A DNA stretch of 64,000 bases from an uncultured Oscillospiraceae bacterium (lineage in GTDB: Bacteria > Bacillota > Clostridia > Oscillospirales > Oscillospiraceae). This document shows, piece after piece, positions 56,341 to 63,942 of this stretch. Within the stretch, counting starts at the first letter, position 1; each line of letters opens with the position of its first letter. A program made the position numbers and the translations under genes. Location of the stretch: contig CAKTEZ010000003.1 in NCBI GenBank assembly GCA_934553255.1, forward strand, positions 21,012 through 85,011. Reading direction: 5' to 3'. The notes under the pieces are model-generated. The model ran no database searches and was not told where the DNA came from. It saw only the letters and a list, made by a program, of their open reading frames with translations.

Positions 56341-56433
56341 TCAAAGCGGCATCGGCGTTCCGGCGATCTCAATGATCACGACAATGGCGATCACAAACGC
56401 CGTAATTCCGATGACCGCCTTCCTGTTCGACAA
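56341..56433 (-). pseudogene. Fragment of a small membrane protein
   Basis: An open stretch without a start codon encodes NRKAVIGITAFVIAIVVIIE followed by a stop. It is one membrane helix, apparently the C-terminal end of a lost gene. Confidence 0.35.
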
Positions 56434-56445
56434 ACTGGAATTTGT

Positions 56446-56676
56446 CTATTCGTTTGTTTCTCTATAAACTGTCATTCCGAGTATTTTGATTTCGAACCCG
56501 TCAATATATGGTTTTACACCATCTACTTCTGGTGAAAGTTGGTGTATTTTTGTAACTTCATACACTAATGCTTTATACCTTACACTTCCGCCGTCTTTTA
56601 AGTTCATACGAACAGGGGTTAATAGGATTACTAAAACAACTATAATTGCAATTACCACAAAGAATTTCTTTTTCAT
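56446..56676 (-). CDS. Small exported or membrane-anchored protein (76 aa)
   Basis: A 76-residue protein with an N-terminal hydrophobic segment after MKKK (about residues 5-22), which may be a signal anchor, and a soluble C-terminal half rich in Lys, Val and Glu. It has a good ribosome site (CAAGGAG) and an AT-richer composition than its surroundings. No family is recognised. It is the only apparently intact gene in this decayed stretch. Confidence 0.55.
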   Translation of the reverse strand: MKKKFFVVIAIIVVLVILLTPVRMNLKDGGSVRYKALVYEVTKIHQLSPEVDGVKPYIDGFEIKILGMTVYRETNE

Positions 56677-56734
56677 ACAATCACACTCCTTGACCAAATT
56701 TCGATTTGTTCGGTTCGTCCGATCGTGAGGTATC

Positions 56735-56941
56735 TTACCCTTCGTATACAGGAGCGGATAGGGGGGAGCCTTCCTCGTCCAGATCGGTCCGCTTATAGGT
56801 CTCGAAGCCCATGCGCTCATAAAATCCGACCGTCTGCGGATTTTGATTGAATGGCTTGCCGTTGCGGAAAAGTATAGGATCATTGTCTCCTTCGAGCGAG
56901 AATATATAATGTATCATACCGTTTTCTTTTTGCAAAAGCAA
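56735..56941 (-). pseudogene. Truncated, frameshifted GNAT acetyltransferase
   Basis: The frame encodes PFNQNPQTVGFYERMGFETY and TDLDEEGSP, the typical C-terminal end of a GNAT acetyltransferase. The first two thirds are absent. A C-run at about 56761-56767 (G-run on the plus strand) shifts the frame; the other frame continues with the expected PYPLLYTKG ending. It is a double-hit pseudogene. Confidence 0.6.
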
Positions 56942-56995
56942 TAGGGGAAATTACCACGTTTGCCTATCCTGATTTTTGGCGGCGCCGAAGCCCCC

Positions 56996-57025
56996 TTGCC
57001 AAACCGCGCTATTCTATGGTATCCT
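56996..57025 (+). promoter_or_regulatory. Candidate promoter of the MATE transporter
   Basis: TTGCCA (56996-57001), an 18-bp spacer and TATCCT (57020-57025). A leader hairpin CGCGGGGG/CCTCCGCG (57035-57058) and a 10-bp inverted repeat ATTTTTGGCG/CGCCAAAAAT (56972-56981 with 57056-57065) enclose the promoter. Confidence 0.45.
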
Positions 57026-57086
57026 GATAGGGACGCGGGGGTGCGAGCAGCCTCCGCGCCAAAAATAAGTCAAAGGATGTGTTATT

Positions 57087-58391
57087 TTGCTGCTCTCAGG
57101 GAAAAGTCTGAAACACGACTTTGTCCGCTTTGCGTCGGCTACGATGGTCTCGCAGATGGTCTTTTCGCTTTACTCTATGGTCGACGGACTGATGGTCTCC
57201 GTCGGCGTGAACGAGTACGCTATGAGCGCCGTCAACCTCGCTATCCCGTTCACCAACGCGCTTTTCTCCATCGCGGTGCTTTTTGCCGTCGGCTCGTCCA
57301 CGCTCATTGCCATCTATCTCGCGCAGGAGCGGCGGCGCGAGGCGAACACGCTCTTCTCACAGAATTTTGTCACGCTCCTCGTTCTCGGCGCAGTCATCAC
57401 GGCGCTGGCGCTGCTTTTTCTGGAGCCGTTCGCGCGGCTTCTCGGCGCGGACGAGATCACGCTGGACTATGTCAAGCAATATCTGCTCGGCATCGCGCCG
57501 TTCAGCGTGTGCTATCTCATCTCCTACAATCTTGAGGTCCTTGTCAAGACGGACGGCTATCCCCGCTATGCGCTTTTTACGGTCATCGGCGGATGCCTGA
57601 CGAACTGCGTATTGGACTATGTTGCCATTTTTTGGCTCGATATGGGCGTGTTCGGCGCGGCGGTCGCTACGGGCATTTCCCAGCTCGTGACCTGTCTGTC
57701 CTATTTCGCCCATTTTTTCAGCAAGAAGTGTTCCTTCCGCCTGTGCCGGTTCCGCTTTGACCCGCGCCTTTACGCCCGCGTGGTTCCCATCGGCCTGTCC
57801 GACGGCGTGACGGAGCTTTGCACAGGCCTGATGATCTTCCTCTTCAACCACACGGTGCTTCGCTGCATCGGCACGGACGGCGTCGTGACCTACACGGTCA
57901 TCGCCTACATCACCACCATCATCATTAACCTCATGGTCGGCGTGTCGCAGGGGATGCAGCCGCTCGTGAGCTATCATTACGGCAAGGATGAGCGGGCCGC
58001 GTGCCGGACGCTGCTGCGCTACGCGGTCACCACGGTTTGCATTCTCGCTCCTATCCTATTCATCGGGCTTTATGTTTTTGCGCCGCAGCTCGTGCGCGCG
58101 TATCTCTCCCACGCGGACAGCGCGCTTGTGCAGTATTCCGTTTCCGCCTTCCGGCGCTACAGCTTTTCCTACCTGCTGCTTGGCTTCAACGTCGTGATCG
58201 GCGGCTTCCTGACGGCTGTGGAGCGCCCCGTCCCCGCCATCTGCATCTCCGTGGGACGCGGTCTCGTGCTGCAAAGCGCCGTGCTGCTGACGCTCGCCGC
58301 GCTTTTCGGCGGCGACGCCGTGTGGTATACCCCTGTTTTCTCGGAAGCGATGTGCCTTGTCCTCTCGCTTTTCTTCTACCGACGGAAATAG
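57087..58391 (+). CDS. MATE-family efflux transporter
   Basis: A 434-residue multidrug/toxin extrusion transporter with 12 helices, in two similar halves. Helix 1 starts FVRFASATMVSQMVFSLYSMVDGLMVS. The second half repeats the pattern from GLSDGVTELCTGLMIF. Substrate unknown. The likely start is TTG at 57087 with AAAGGATG upstream, a weak site. The frame stops at TAG (58389-58391) but stays open for another 38 codons to TAA (58506-58508) with coding-like third positions. Confidence 0.85.
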   Translation: MLLSGKSLKHDFVRFASATMVSQMVFSLYSMVDGLMVSVGVNEYAMSAVNLAIPFTNALFSIAVLFAVGSSTLIAIYLAQERRREANTLFSQNFVTLLVLGAVITALALLFLEPFARLLGADEITLDYVKQYLLGIAPFSVCYLISYNLEVLVKTDGYPRYALFTVIGGCLTNCVLDYVAIFWLDMGVFGAAVATGISQLVTCLSYFAHFFSKKCSFRLCRFRFDPRLYARVVPIGLSDGVTELCTGLMIFLFNHTVLRCIGTDGVVTYTVIAYITTIIINLMVGVSQGMQPLVSYHYGKDERAACRTLLRYAVTTVCILAPILFIGLYVFAPQLVRAYLSHADSALVQYSVSAFRRYSFSYLLLGFNVVIGGFLTAVERPVPAICISVGRGLVLQSAVLLTLAALFGGDAVWYTPVFSEAMCLVLSLFFYRRK

Positions 58392-58508
58392 CGTCCGCTG
58401 TATGCGGCCACGGACCGCGAGGACCGCAGCGCGAGCGATCAGGTCCCGCCCCTCCTCCGCGGCGCCGTCAGAGCGTGCGCGCAGGAGTACGGCGAGATCA
58501 GGCTGTAA
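58392..58508 (+). other. Open in-frame extension after the MATE stop codon
   Basis: The 38 codons after the TAG keep almost exclusively G or C in third position, as real genes here do, and end at TAA just before a terminator. They could be a former C-terminal tail cut by a nonsense mutation, a readthrough product, or a gene remnant. Confidence 0.4.
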
Positions 58509-58510
58509 AG

Positions 58511-58541
58511 AAAAACGACCGCTTATGCGGTCGTTTTCTGT
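58511..58541. terminator. Terminator between the MATE gene and dpaAB
   Basis: A perfect 11-bp stem, AAAACGACCGC (58512-58522) with GCGGTCGTTTT (58527-58537), with A before and T after, acting for two convergent genes. Confidence 0.88.
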
Positions 58542-58574
58542 ATGTTACCGGTAGTCGGTACTGCACGGACGCGC

Positions 58575-59144
58575 TCAAAGCAGCAGCGGCTGGAGCTGAA
58601 CGCCGCGCAGCGCGCTCTCCAGCGTCGGCACGAGCAGCGAAAAGTCCGCGATGAGCGAGGTCGGCTTTTTCTGCGCGTCGTCCTGCCCAAAGGGGACAAA
58701 GTAGTAATTCTTCCGGTTGAGCAGCGCGGCGAGGTTCGGCGCGCTTGCGCTCAGTCCGTCGTTCGTGGCGATGGCAAGCACCACGGGCTTTCCGTTGCGA
58801 AGGTGCGACTTTGCCGCCATCGTCACCGGCCCGTCCGTGATGCCGTGGGCGAGCTTGGCGAGCGTGTTGCCCGTGCAGGGAGCGATGACCAGCACATCGG
58901 CGAGGTCCTGCGGGCCGAACGGCTCGGCGTCTACGATGGTGCGGATCGCGCGCCGCCCCGCGGCGCGCTCCACGCGCGCGATAAGGTCCTCCGCCATGCC
59001 GAAGCGCGTGTCGTACCGCGCGGCGTTTTCAGACAGAATGGGTACGACCTCAAACTCCGCCGCCAGCTCCTCGAAGCGCGTGAGTACCTCGGGGTGGTTG
59101 CAGAATGAGCCGCAAAAGGCAAATCCGATGCGTTCCGTCCTCAT
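58575..59144 (-). CDS. dpaB: Dipicolinate synthase subunit B
   Basis: A 189-residue flavoprotein-like subunit (SpoVFB/DpaB) that with DpaA makes dipicolinic acid from dihydroxytetrahydrodipicolinate for the spore core. Signatures are GFAFCGSFCNHPEV, the ADVLVIAPCTGNTLAKLAHGI segment and VLAIATNDGLSA. GGAGGAAG precedes the ATG, which overlaps the dpaA stop (ATGA). Confidence 0.94.
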   Translation of the reverse strand: MRTERIGFAFCGSFCNHPEVLTRFEELAAEFEVVPILSENAARYDTRFGMAEDLIARVERAAGRRAIRTIVDAEPFGPQDLADVLVIAPCTGNTLAKLAHGITDGPVTMAAKSHLRNGKPVVLAIATNDGLSASAPNLAALLNRKNYYFVPFGQDDAQKKPTSLIADFSLLVPTLESALRGVQLQPLLL

Positions 59145-59977
59145 GCTTCTTCCTCCCATAGCTTTTCCAAGGTCTGCCGGATGGCGGCGGCAGCCGTCTC
59201 CGGCGCAATTTTTCCGGGCAGCCCGCCCGCCGCGACGCACTTCAGTCCAAGCGCCTCCGCCGCGGCGCGGTCGAAGCCTGCGCCACTCGCCAGCTCGATG
59301 AGAACGCAGTCGCTCCGCAGCTCGCGCAGCAGCGCCTCGGTAAGCACCATGTGCGGCACGGTGTTGAACACCACGCGGAAGCTGCCCAGCTTCCCCGCGA
59401 GCCGGTTCGTATGCAGCGGACGGTAGCCGAACGCGTCGATCCACGCGAGATCGTCCATGCGCCGCGCGCTGACTGACACCTCCGCGCCCAGCCCCCGCAG
59501 GCGGTGGGCAAGCAGCTTTCCGATGCGGCCGAAGCCGACCACGAGACAGGGCGTGCCGCAGAGCGTCACCTCCGTTTCCGCCATGGCGACCTCGATGGCA
59601 CCCTCCGCCGTCGGCACGCCGTTGCACACCGCCAATTCCTCCCGCGCGAGATAGTCCGTCAGCGTCAGACCGTGTTCCGCCGCCGCTTCGCGGTCGGCGG
59701 CCTTTACCCCGCCCGCGAAGATCTCCTGCTCCGGCCGCAGCAGCGTGAACAGGGCGCACAGCGGCAGCGCCGTTTCGGTGCAATTCAGATTTTTCCCCCG
59801 CGCGAACGGCACGGGCAGCACGATGCGCTCGGCGCGTACGGCCTCCTCCAGCGGCGCGTCCTCCGCGCCGAAGGCACGCAGTCCCCAGGTCTGCACGGTA
59901 TAGCCGTCCGCGGCGAGCGAGCGTGCGAGCAGCGCCATGCGGCGGTCGCCGCCGAGAACGGAGATCGTTTTTTCCAT
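59141..59977 (-). CDS. dpaA: Dipicolinate synthase subunit A
   Basis: A 278-residue Rossmann-fold subunit (SpoVFA/DpaA). Signatures are ISVLGGDRRMALLARSLA at the N-terminus, LCGTPCLVVGFGRIGKLLAHRL for nucleotide binding and VFNTVPHMVL near the end. The start at 59977 follows AAAGGGGGAAG; the upstream in-frame ATG at 59995 is less well placed. A sigma-K-like -10 element precedes it, consistent with mother-cell expression during sporulation. Confidence 0.92.
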   Translation of the reverse strand: MEKTISVLGGDRRMALLARSLAADGYTVQTWGLRAFGAEDAPLEEAVRAERIVLPVPFARGKNLNCTETALPLCALFTLLRPEQEIFAGGVKAADREAAAEHGLTLTDYLAREELAVCNGVPTAEGAIEVAMAETEVTLCGTPCLVVGFGRIGKLLAHRLRGLGAEVSVSARRMDDLAWIDAFGYRPLHTNRLAGKLGSFRVVFNTVPHMVLTEALLRELRSDCVLIELASGAGFDRAAAEALGLKCVAAGGLPGKIAPETAAAAIRQTLEKLWEEEA

Positions 59978-60001
59978 ACGCTTCCCCCTTTCCATTGCTC
60001 C

Positions 60002-60010
60002 TACTCTATG
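60002..60010 (-). promoter_or_regulatory. Sigma-K-like -10 element before dpaAB
   Basis: CATAGAGTA on the minus strand (60010-60002) fits the CATANNNTA form of sigma-K promoters. The matching -35 element is not clear. Confidence 0.45.
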
Positions 60011-60031
60011 CGCGCGGCGGGGGAAAATTGA

Positions 60032-60060
60032 TTGCGAAATGGGGCGGAGTGTGGTATCAT
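60032..60060 (+). promoter_or_regulatory. Promoter of the HAD phosphatase gene
   Basis: TTGCGA (60032-60037), a 17-bp spacer and TATCAT (60055-60060), 26 bp before the ATG. Confidence 0.6.
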
Positions 60061-60086
60061 GGCAAAAAAATCAAAGGAGGCCTGTC

Positions 60087-60773
60087 ATGACCCGCTATCC
60101 CTATCTGCTCTTCGACGCGGACAACACGCTCTTCTGCTTCGATGAGGCGAACCGACACGCCTTCCATACCGTGTGTGAAACATTCGGTCTGCCCGACACA
60201 CAGGCTTTTTTTGAGCGCTTTGAAATTATCAACAACGCAACATGGGAGTGCTTCGACCGCGGCGAGCTGACGAAGGATGAGACTGTGCTTGAGCGCTTTC
60301 GTCGCTTTTTTGCTGCCGAGGGCATCACGGGCATCGATCCCGCAGCCTGCAACCGCGTCCATCTGGAGTGCCTGAGCCGCTCGACCTACCTCATGCCGTA
60401 TGCGGCGGAGGTCGCGGCGGAGCTGCACAAAACACACCGCATCTACCTGATCACCAACGCGGTCGAGTCCGTCCAGCGCGGGCGGTTGGGCCGCTCCGCT
60501 CTCGCGCCGCTTGTGGAGGAGGCGTTCATCTCCGAGGCCGCGGGCGCGGCGAAGCCGTCCACGGAATACTTTGACTATGTGTTTGCCCACATCGACGGCA
60601 TCACAAAGGAAAACTGCCTCGTCATCGGAGACTCCCTCACGAGCGACATTCGGGGCGCGAACAACTACGGCCTTCCCTGCTGCTGGTACAACCCCAAGCA
60701 GCTGCCAAGGCCGGAGGACCTGCGTGTGGACTATGTGATCCGCGACCTGCGGGAGCTGTACCGTATTGCGTAG
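60087..60773 (+). CDS. HAD-family hydrolase, YjjG-like nucleotidase type
   Basis: A 228-residue HAD phosphatase. Motif I is LLFDADNTLFCFDEAN, with the DxDNTL form typical of YjjG/YfnB-like pyrimidine nucleotidases; motif II is LITNAVESVQ; motif III is the Lys in GAAKPSTEYF; motif IV is VIGDSLTSDIRGANNYG. It probably removes phosphate from noncanonical nucleotides. AAAGGAGG precedes the start. A hairpin terminator follows at 60801-60828. Confidence 0.87.
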   Translation: MTRYPYLLFDADNTLFCFDEANRHAFHTVCETFGLPDTQAFFERFEIINNATWECFDRGELTKDETVLERFRRFFAAEGITGIDPAACNRVHLECLSRSTYLMPYAAEVAAELHKTHRIYLITNAVESVQRGRLGRSALAPLVEEAFISEAAGAAKPSTEYFDYVFAHIDGITKENCLVIGDSLTSDIRGANNYGLPCCWYNPKQLPRPEDLRVDYVIRDLRELYRIA

Positions 60774-60797
60774 CCGCATAACTCTTGTTATATGGAA

Positions 60798-60835
60798 TGA
60801 AAAGCGCCGACCCATGGGCCGGCGCTTTCCGTTAT
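60798..60835. terminator. Terminator between the HAD gene and the ATP-grasp gene
   Basis: A stem AAAGCGCCG/CGGCGCTTT (60801-60809 with 60820-60828), extended inward by CCC/GGG, for two convergent genes. Confidence 0.8.
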
Positions 60836-62061
60836 TTTTCCTTGCTTTTATCAAAATAGTAGCGCGCAAAGTTCTTATACTGCGCGGCGTAATACCGCGC
60901 TAGACGGTAGATACGCGCGGGCGCGAGGTCGCCGCCGCACCAGAGGGTATGCGTCGCCTTAAGTCCCGCCAGCTCCTCGCGCAGGGCGGGCGAGGTGACA
61001 TACTTTTTCAGGATGCCGCGCGGGACGTTCGACCACAGCGCGGTCGCTTCGCTGTACACGCAGGCGCTGCGGCGGCCGTATACCGCGTCCTCGGTCAGCA
61101 GCCGCATCATGTTCAGCCCCGCCGCGCGGCAGAAGTAGCTTGAACGGCCGAGACGCGGGTTGATCTCAAAGAGAACGTAGCGCCCCGTGCGGCGGTCGTA
61201 CTTCATGTCGATGTTGGAGAAGCCGACATAGCCGAGCGCTTCAAGAAACTGCTGGATCTTGTCGTAGAGCAGCGCGTCGCCGCGCGAAACGATGGCGGCG
61301 TAGTTGCCCGCGCTCTTGGGGTCGTAGTATTCCAGCACCGGCTGGCCGAGACACATCGCGCGTACCCGCCCGTCTGTGTCCGAGTAGCTGTTGAGTACGC
61401 GCATGGCGTCGTCCCCGCCGGGGATAAACTCCTGCAGAATGAGCTTGCCGCGGTAGCCGGAGCCGTTCATGCTCCGTACCATGGCGAGGTACTCCTCCCT
61501 CGTGTCGAAGAAGTAGACCTTTTTCTGCCCCTCAAAGTGGCAGCGCAGATAGTCGAGCGCGTTGGAGTTTTCCGGCTTCACCACGATGGGAAAGCCGAAC
61601 GGCAGACGGTCGACGATCCCGAGGCGCTCCTCCGGCGCGGCGACCGCTGTTTTGGGATAATCCATGCCGAAGCGTTCGCAGAGCGCGTAGAATTTGTCCT
61701 TCGTGTCAAAGGTCTCCAGCAGCGGCTCGGGGATAAAGCGGTTTGCGATGAGGCCCTCAAAATGGTTGTAGTGGCGGCAGAGCAGCCCTGTGTAGTAGTC
61801 CGAGCAGGGAATGACGAGCAGCTTCTCGTAATCCTCGGCGCATTCGCGCAGCACGCCCAGCAGCGCGCCGGGAAACACATCCTCTCGCTCAAAGCCATCG
61901 AGAATGCGGCAGGTGAAAAGCTTGGAGTGCCGCGTGGGGATAAGCTGCGCGGTACACAGCAGCAGCGGCGTGACCTCCGGATACGCCTCGCGGAACAGCC
62001 GCGCCGTGCCGTAGGCGTTTTCATCGCTGCCGAGTATGATGGGCAGAAAATCCTGTTTCAT
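60832..62061 (-). CDS. ATP-grasp carboxylate-amine ligase
   Basis: A 409-residue ATP-grasp protein coupled to the MurE-like gene by a 4-bp overlap. The ATP-grasp core (about residues 115-320) has PIVVKPENSNALDYLR, KLILQEFIPGGDDAMRVL and the metal ligands near LFEINPRLGRSS. Such ligases join a carboxylate and an amine with ATP. Its coupling to a Mur ligase suggests it adds an amino acid (for example D-aspartate as cross-bridge) to a peptidoglycan precursor, but the reaction is inferred. The start at 62061 is supported by the overlap with the MurE stop. Confidence 0.8.
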   Translation of the reverse strand: MKQDFLPIILGSDENAYGTARLFREAYPEVTPLLLCTAQLIPTRHSKLFTCRILDGFEREDVFPGALLGVLRECAEDYEKLLVIPCSDYYTGLLCRHYNHFEGLIANRFIPEPLLETFDTKDKFYALCERFGMDYPKTAVAAPEERLGIVDRLPFGFPIVVKPENSNALDYLRCHFEGQKKVYFFDTREEYLAMVRSMNGSGYRGKLILQEFIPGGDDAMRVLNSYSDTDGRVRAMCLGQPVLEYYDPKSAGNYAAIVSRGDALLYDKIQQFLEALGYVGFSNIDMKYDRRTGRYVLFEINPRLGRSSYFCRAAGLNMMRLLTEDAVYGRRSACVYSEATALWSNVPRGILKKYVTSPALREELAGLKATHTLWCGGDLAPARIYRLARYYAAQYKNFARYYFDKSKEK

Positions 62062-63572
62062 CGTGTCTGCGCCTGCCTTTCGTCGTATTCCGCCAGATAT
62101 TTCCGCGTCAGCTCCACATCGCTGGGGTAGGGGATAAATTCCCGCCCGCGTTTCATGGTCGTCTCCTCGCCCTTTCCGGTGAGCAGAATGACGCGCGGCG
62201 CGGTATGCTCCAGAATGGCGCGGCGGATGCACTCCGCGCGGTCCTCCAGAACAAGGTGCGGACCCTTGACATGCTTTTCGATGTCCGCCGCGATCTGCGC
62301 GAACGGCTCCTCGCCGGAGTCCTCCTCCGTGATGTAGACGAACGCGCAGTTCTCGCCGCTCAGTTCGCCGAGGTCCTGCCGCCGCTGGAGCGCGTGCGAG
62401 CCGGGGCAGCCGAACACGGAGATCATCTCCTTGCCCGGGTATTCCACGCGCGTCGAACGGTAGAGCGCGTCAAAGCTCATGCGGTTATGGGCATAGTCCA
62501 CGATGACCGTCACCTTTTTGTCGCGGCTCTCGTAGACCTGCATGCGCCCGTTTGCCCGCGCGCGGCGCAGGCCCGAACGGACGAATTCCTCCGGCACGCC
62601 CAGCGCCAGCGAAATGGCCATCGCCGCGAGCGCGTTGGATACGTTAAATAGACCGGGCATCGTAATGGAAAATTCGCCGTTGTACTTCGGCGAGCGCACG
62701 GTAAAATACAGTCCGTCCGCGCGCTTTTCGACCCCCTTGCAGGAAACGGTGTCGTCCGCATGACTGCCGAAGGTGATCAGCTCGCAGCCGCTCGCTTTCG
62801 CCCGCGCGACCGTTTCCGCGGCGTGGTCGGCGTCGGTGTTGATGCAGGCGGTGCGGCAGCTGTCGAAAAGCTTCAGCTTCGAGGCGTAGTAGTCCGCGAA
62901 ATCTGGGTGTTCGATGGGACTGATGTGGTCCGTGCCGACATTCAGGAACGCGCCCACGCGGAACCGCATTCCGCGCACGCGCCCGACCTTGAGCGCCTGC
63001 GACGAGACCTCCATCACCAGATGGGAAATGCCGCTTTCGTAGGCGTTTTCAAAATGCCGGTACAGCTCCAGCACCTCCGGCGTCGTGATGTGCGACTCCT
63101 CTGTTGCCACGCCGTCGTAGTTGTCGATGGATGAGAGAACGGCGCATTCCGGCTTTCCCTCGCTCGTGAGCCAATCGTTGAGAATGGCGCGTACATAATA
63201 GGCGGTCGTGCTTTTGCCCTTGGTCCCCGTGATGCCGACGCTCGTGAGCCGGTCGGTCACATGGTCGAAAAAGAGCTGGCCGAGTATCACCATCGCATAG
63301 CGCACATCGCTCACCAGCAGGCGCGGCGCGTCGACGGCGTAGGCGCGCTCGGCGACATAGGCCGCCGCGCCCTGTGCGAGCGCTGCGTGCAGGTACTCCT
63401 CCTTGAAGTGTGCGCCCTTGCACAGAAAAAGCGCTGTCCCGTGCAGCTGCCGCGTATCGTAGGTCAGGCAGTCGATCGCCGTCTCCGCCGCGGCGGGCGT
63501 GAGCGTGTTCTCCGTCAGCAATCCCGCGTGCGCGAGCGCCTCGGCATATTCCTGTAGGGTGTGCTTCTCCAT
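62058..63572 (-). CDS. MurE-like UDP-N-acetylmuramoyl-peptide ligase
   Basis: A 504-residue Mur ligase with the three domains of MurE: an N-terminal UDP-binding domain (CLTYDTRQLHGTALFLCKG), a central ATPase domain with GTKGKST (residues 116-122) and EVSSQALKVGRV, and a C-terminal domain. The specificity motif, usually DNPR (diaminopimelate) or a DNPA/DDPN type (lysine), reads TEEDSGEEP at residues 415-423, so the amino acid added at position 3 cannot be read from it. It may be a second MurE. AAAGGAG lies upstream of the ATG. It is the first gene of an operon with the ATP-grasp ligase. Confidence 0.87.
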   Translation of the reverse strand: MEKHTLQEYAEALAHAGLLTENTLTPAAAETAIDCLTYDTRQLHGTALFLCKGAHFKEEYLHAALAQGAAAYVAERAYAVDAPRLLVSDVRYAMVILGQLFFDHVTDRLTSVGITGTKGKSTTAYYVRAILNDWLTSEGKPECAVLSSIDNYDGVATEESHITTPEVLELYRHFENAYESGISHLVMEVSSQALKVGRVRGMRFRVGAFLNVGTDHISPIEHPDFADYYASKLKLFDSCRTACINTDADHAAETVARAKASGCELITFGSHADDTVSCKGVEKRADGLYFTVRSPKYNGEFSITMPGLFNVSNALAAMAISLALGVPEEFVRSGLRRARANGRMQVYESRDKKVTVIVDYAHNRMSFDALYRSTRVEYPGKEMISVFGCPGSHALQRRQDLGELSGENCAFVYITEEDSGEEPFAQIAADIEKHVKGPHLVLEDRAECIRRAILEHTAPRVILLTGKGEETTMKRGREFIPYPSDVELTRKYLAEYDERQAQTR

Positions 63573-63628
63573 AGGGCATGCTCCTTTGCGGGCGGTCCGG
63601 CCGCCCTCGTTGACAATGATAATATAAT

Positions 63629-63657
63629 AGTATAGCACTCGGCCTGCAGCCTGACAA
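63629..63657 (-). promoter_or_regulatory. Promoter of the MurE-like operon
   Basis: On the minus strand TTGTCA (63657-63652), a 17-bp spacer and TATACT (63634-63629). Confidence 0.75.
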
Positions 63658-63682
63658 GCAAAACCGCTGGAAGAGATTGCAT

Positions 63683-63711
63683 TTGCATTCTGCCCGCCCG
63701 CGCGGTATCAT
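63683..63711 (+). promoter_or_regulatory. Promoter of a 20-residue peptide gene
   Basis: TTGCAT (63683-63688), a 17-bp spacer and TATCAT (63706-63711). Confidence 0.55.
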
Positions 63712-63761
63712 AGACCCGTCCTTGATCAAGACGAAACTACCGATAAGGAGGCTCACGCGCT

Positions 63762-63824
63762 ATGAATTGTGCTGCTCTGCTTGCGCTGCTGTGCCAGATG
63801 CTCGGCGTCGGCTGCAACGGCTGA
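63762..63824 (+). CDS. Candidate 20-residue hydrophobic, Cys-containing peptide
   Basis: An ATG at 63762 follows AAGGAGG by ten bases and a recognisable promoter by about 50 bases. The peptide has a Leu/Ala-rich core and three Cys, and ends at TGA (63822-63824). It is too short for family recognition and could be a small membrane peptide or a leader peptide. Only the promoter and ribosome site support it. Confidence 0.4.
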   Translation: MNCAALLALLCQMLGVGCNG

Positions 63825-63913
63825 TCGGAATGCCGCGGCGGGGGGACGGGGTGACCGTTTCCCCGCCGTCTTGCCGCGCAAAATAAAAAATTCAAAAAAT
63901 TGTAAAAAAGTTG
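63825..63913 (+). other. Intergenic region with GC hairpin and AT-rich tract
   Basis: A GGCGGGG/CCCCGCC hairpin lies at about 63836-63870. It is followed by an A/T-rich tract (63880-63912) that has the look of an UP element for the strong promoter after it. Confidence 0.45.
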
Positions 63914-63942
63914 TTGACAAGAAGTGCGCGGCGTGGTAATCT
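63914..63942 (+). promoter_or_regulatory. Strong promoter, probably of an rRNA operon
   Basis: TTGACA (63914-63919), a 17-bp spacer and TAATCT (63937-63942), preceded by an A/T-rich UP-like tract. The downstream sequence CCTTGTAAATTAAACAACGA (63971-63990) resembles leader sequences of Firmicutes rRNA operons. The rRNA gene itself would lie beyond the window. Confidence 0.55.

Noticed and set aside
56960..57535. A 191-codon frame upstream of and overlapping the MATE gene
   Set aside because: It overlaps the MATE transporter in another frame and reads as Arg-rich shadow sequence.
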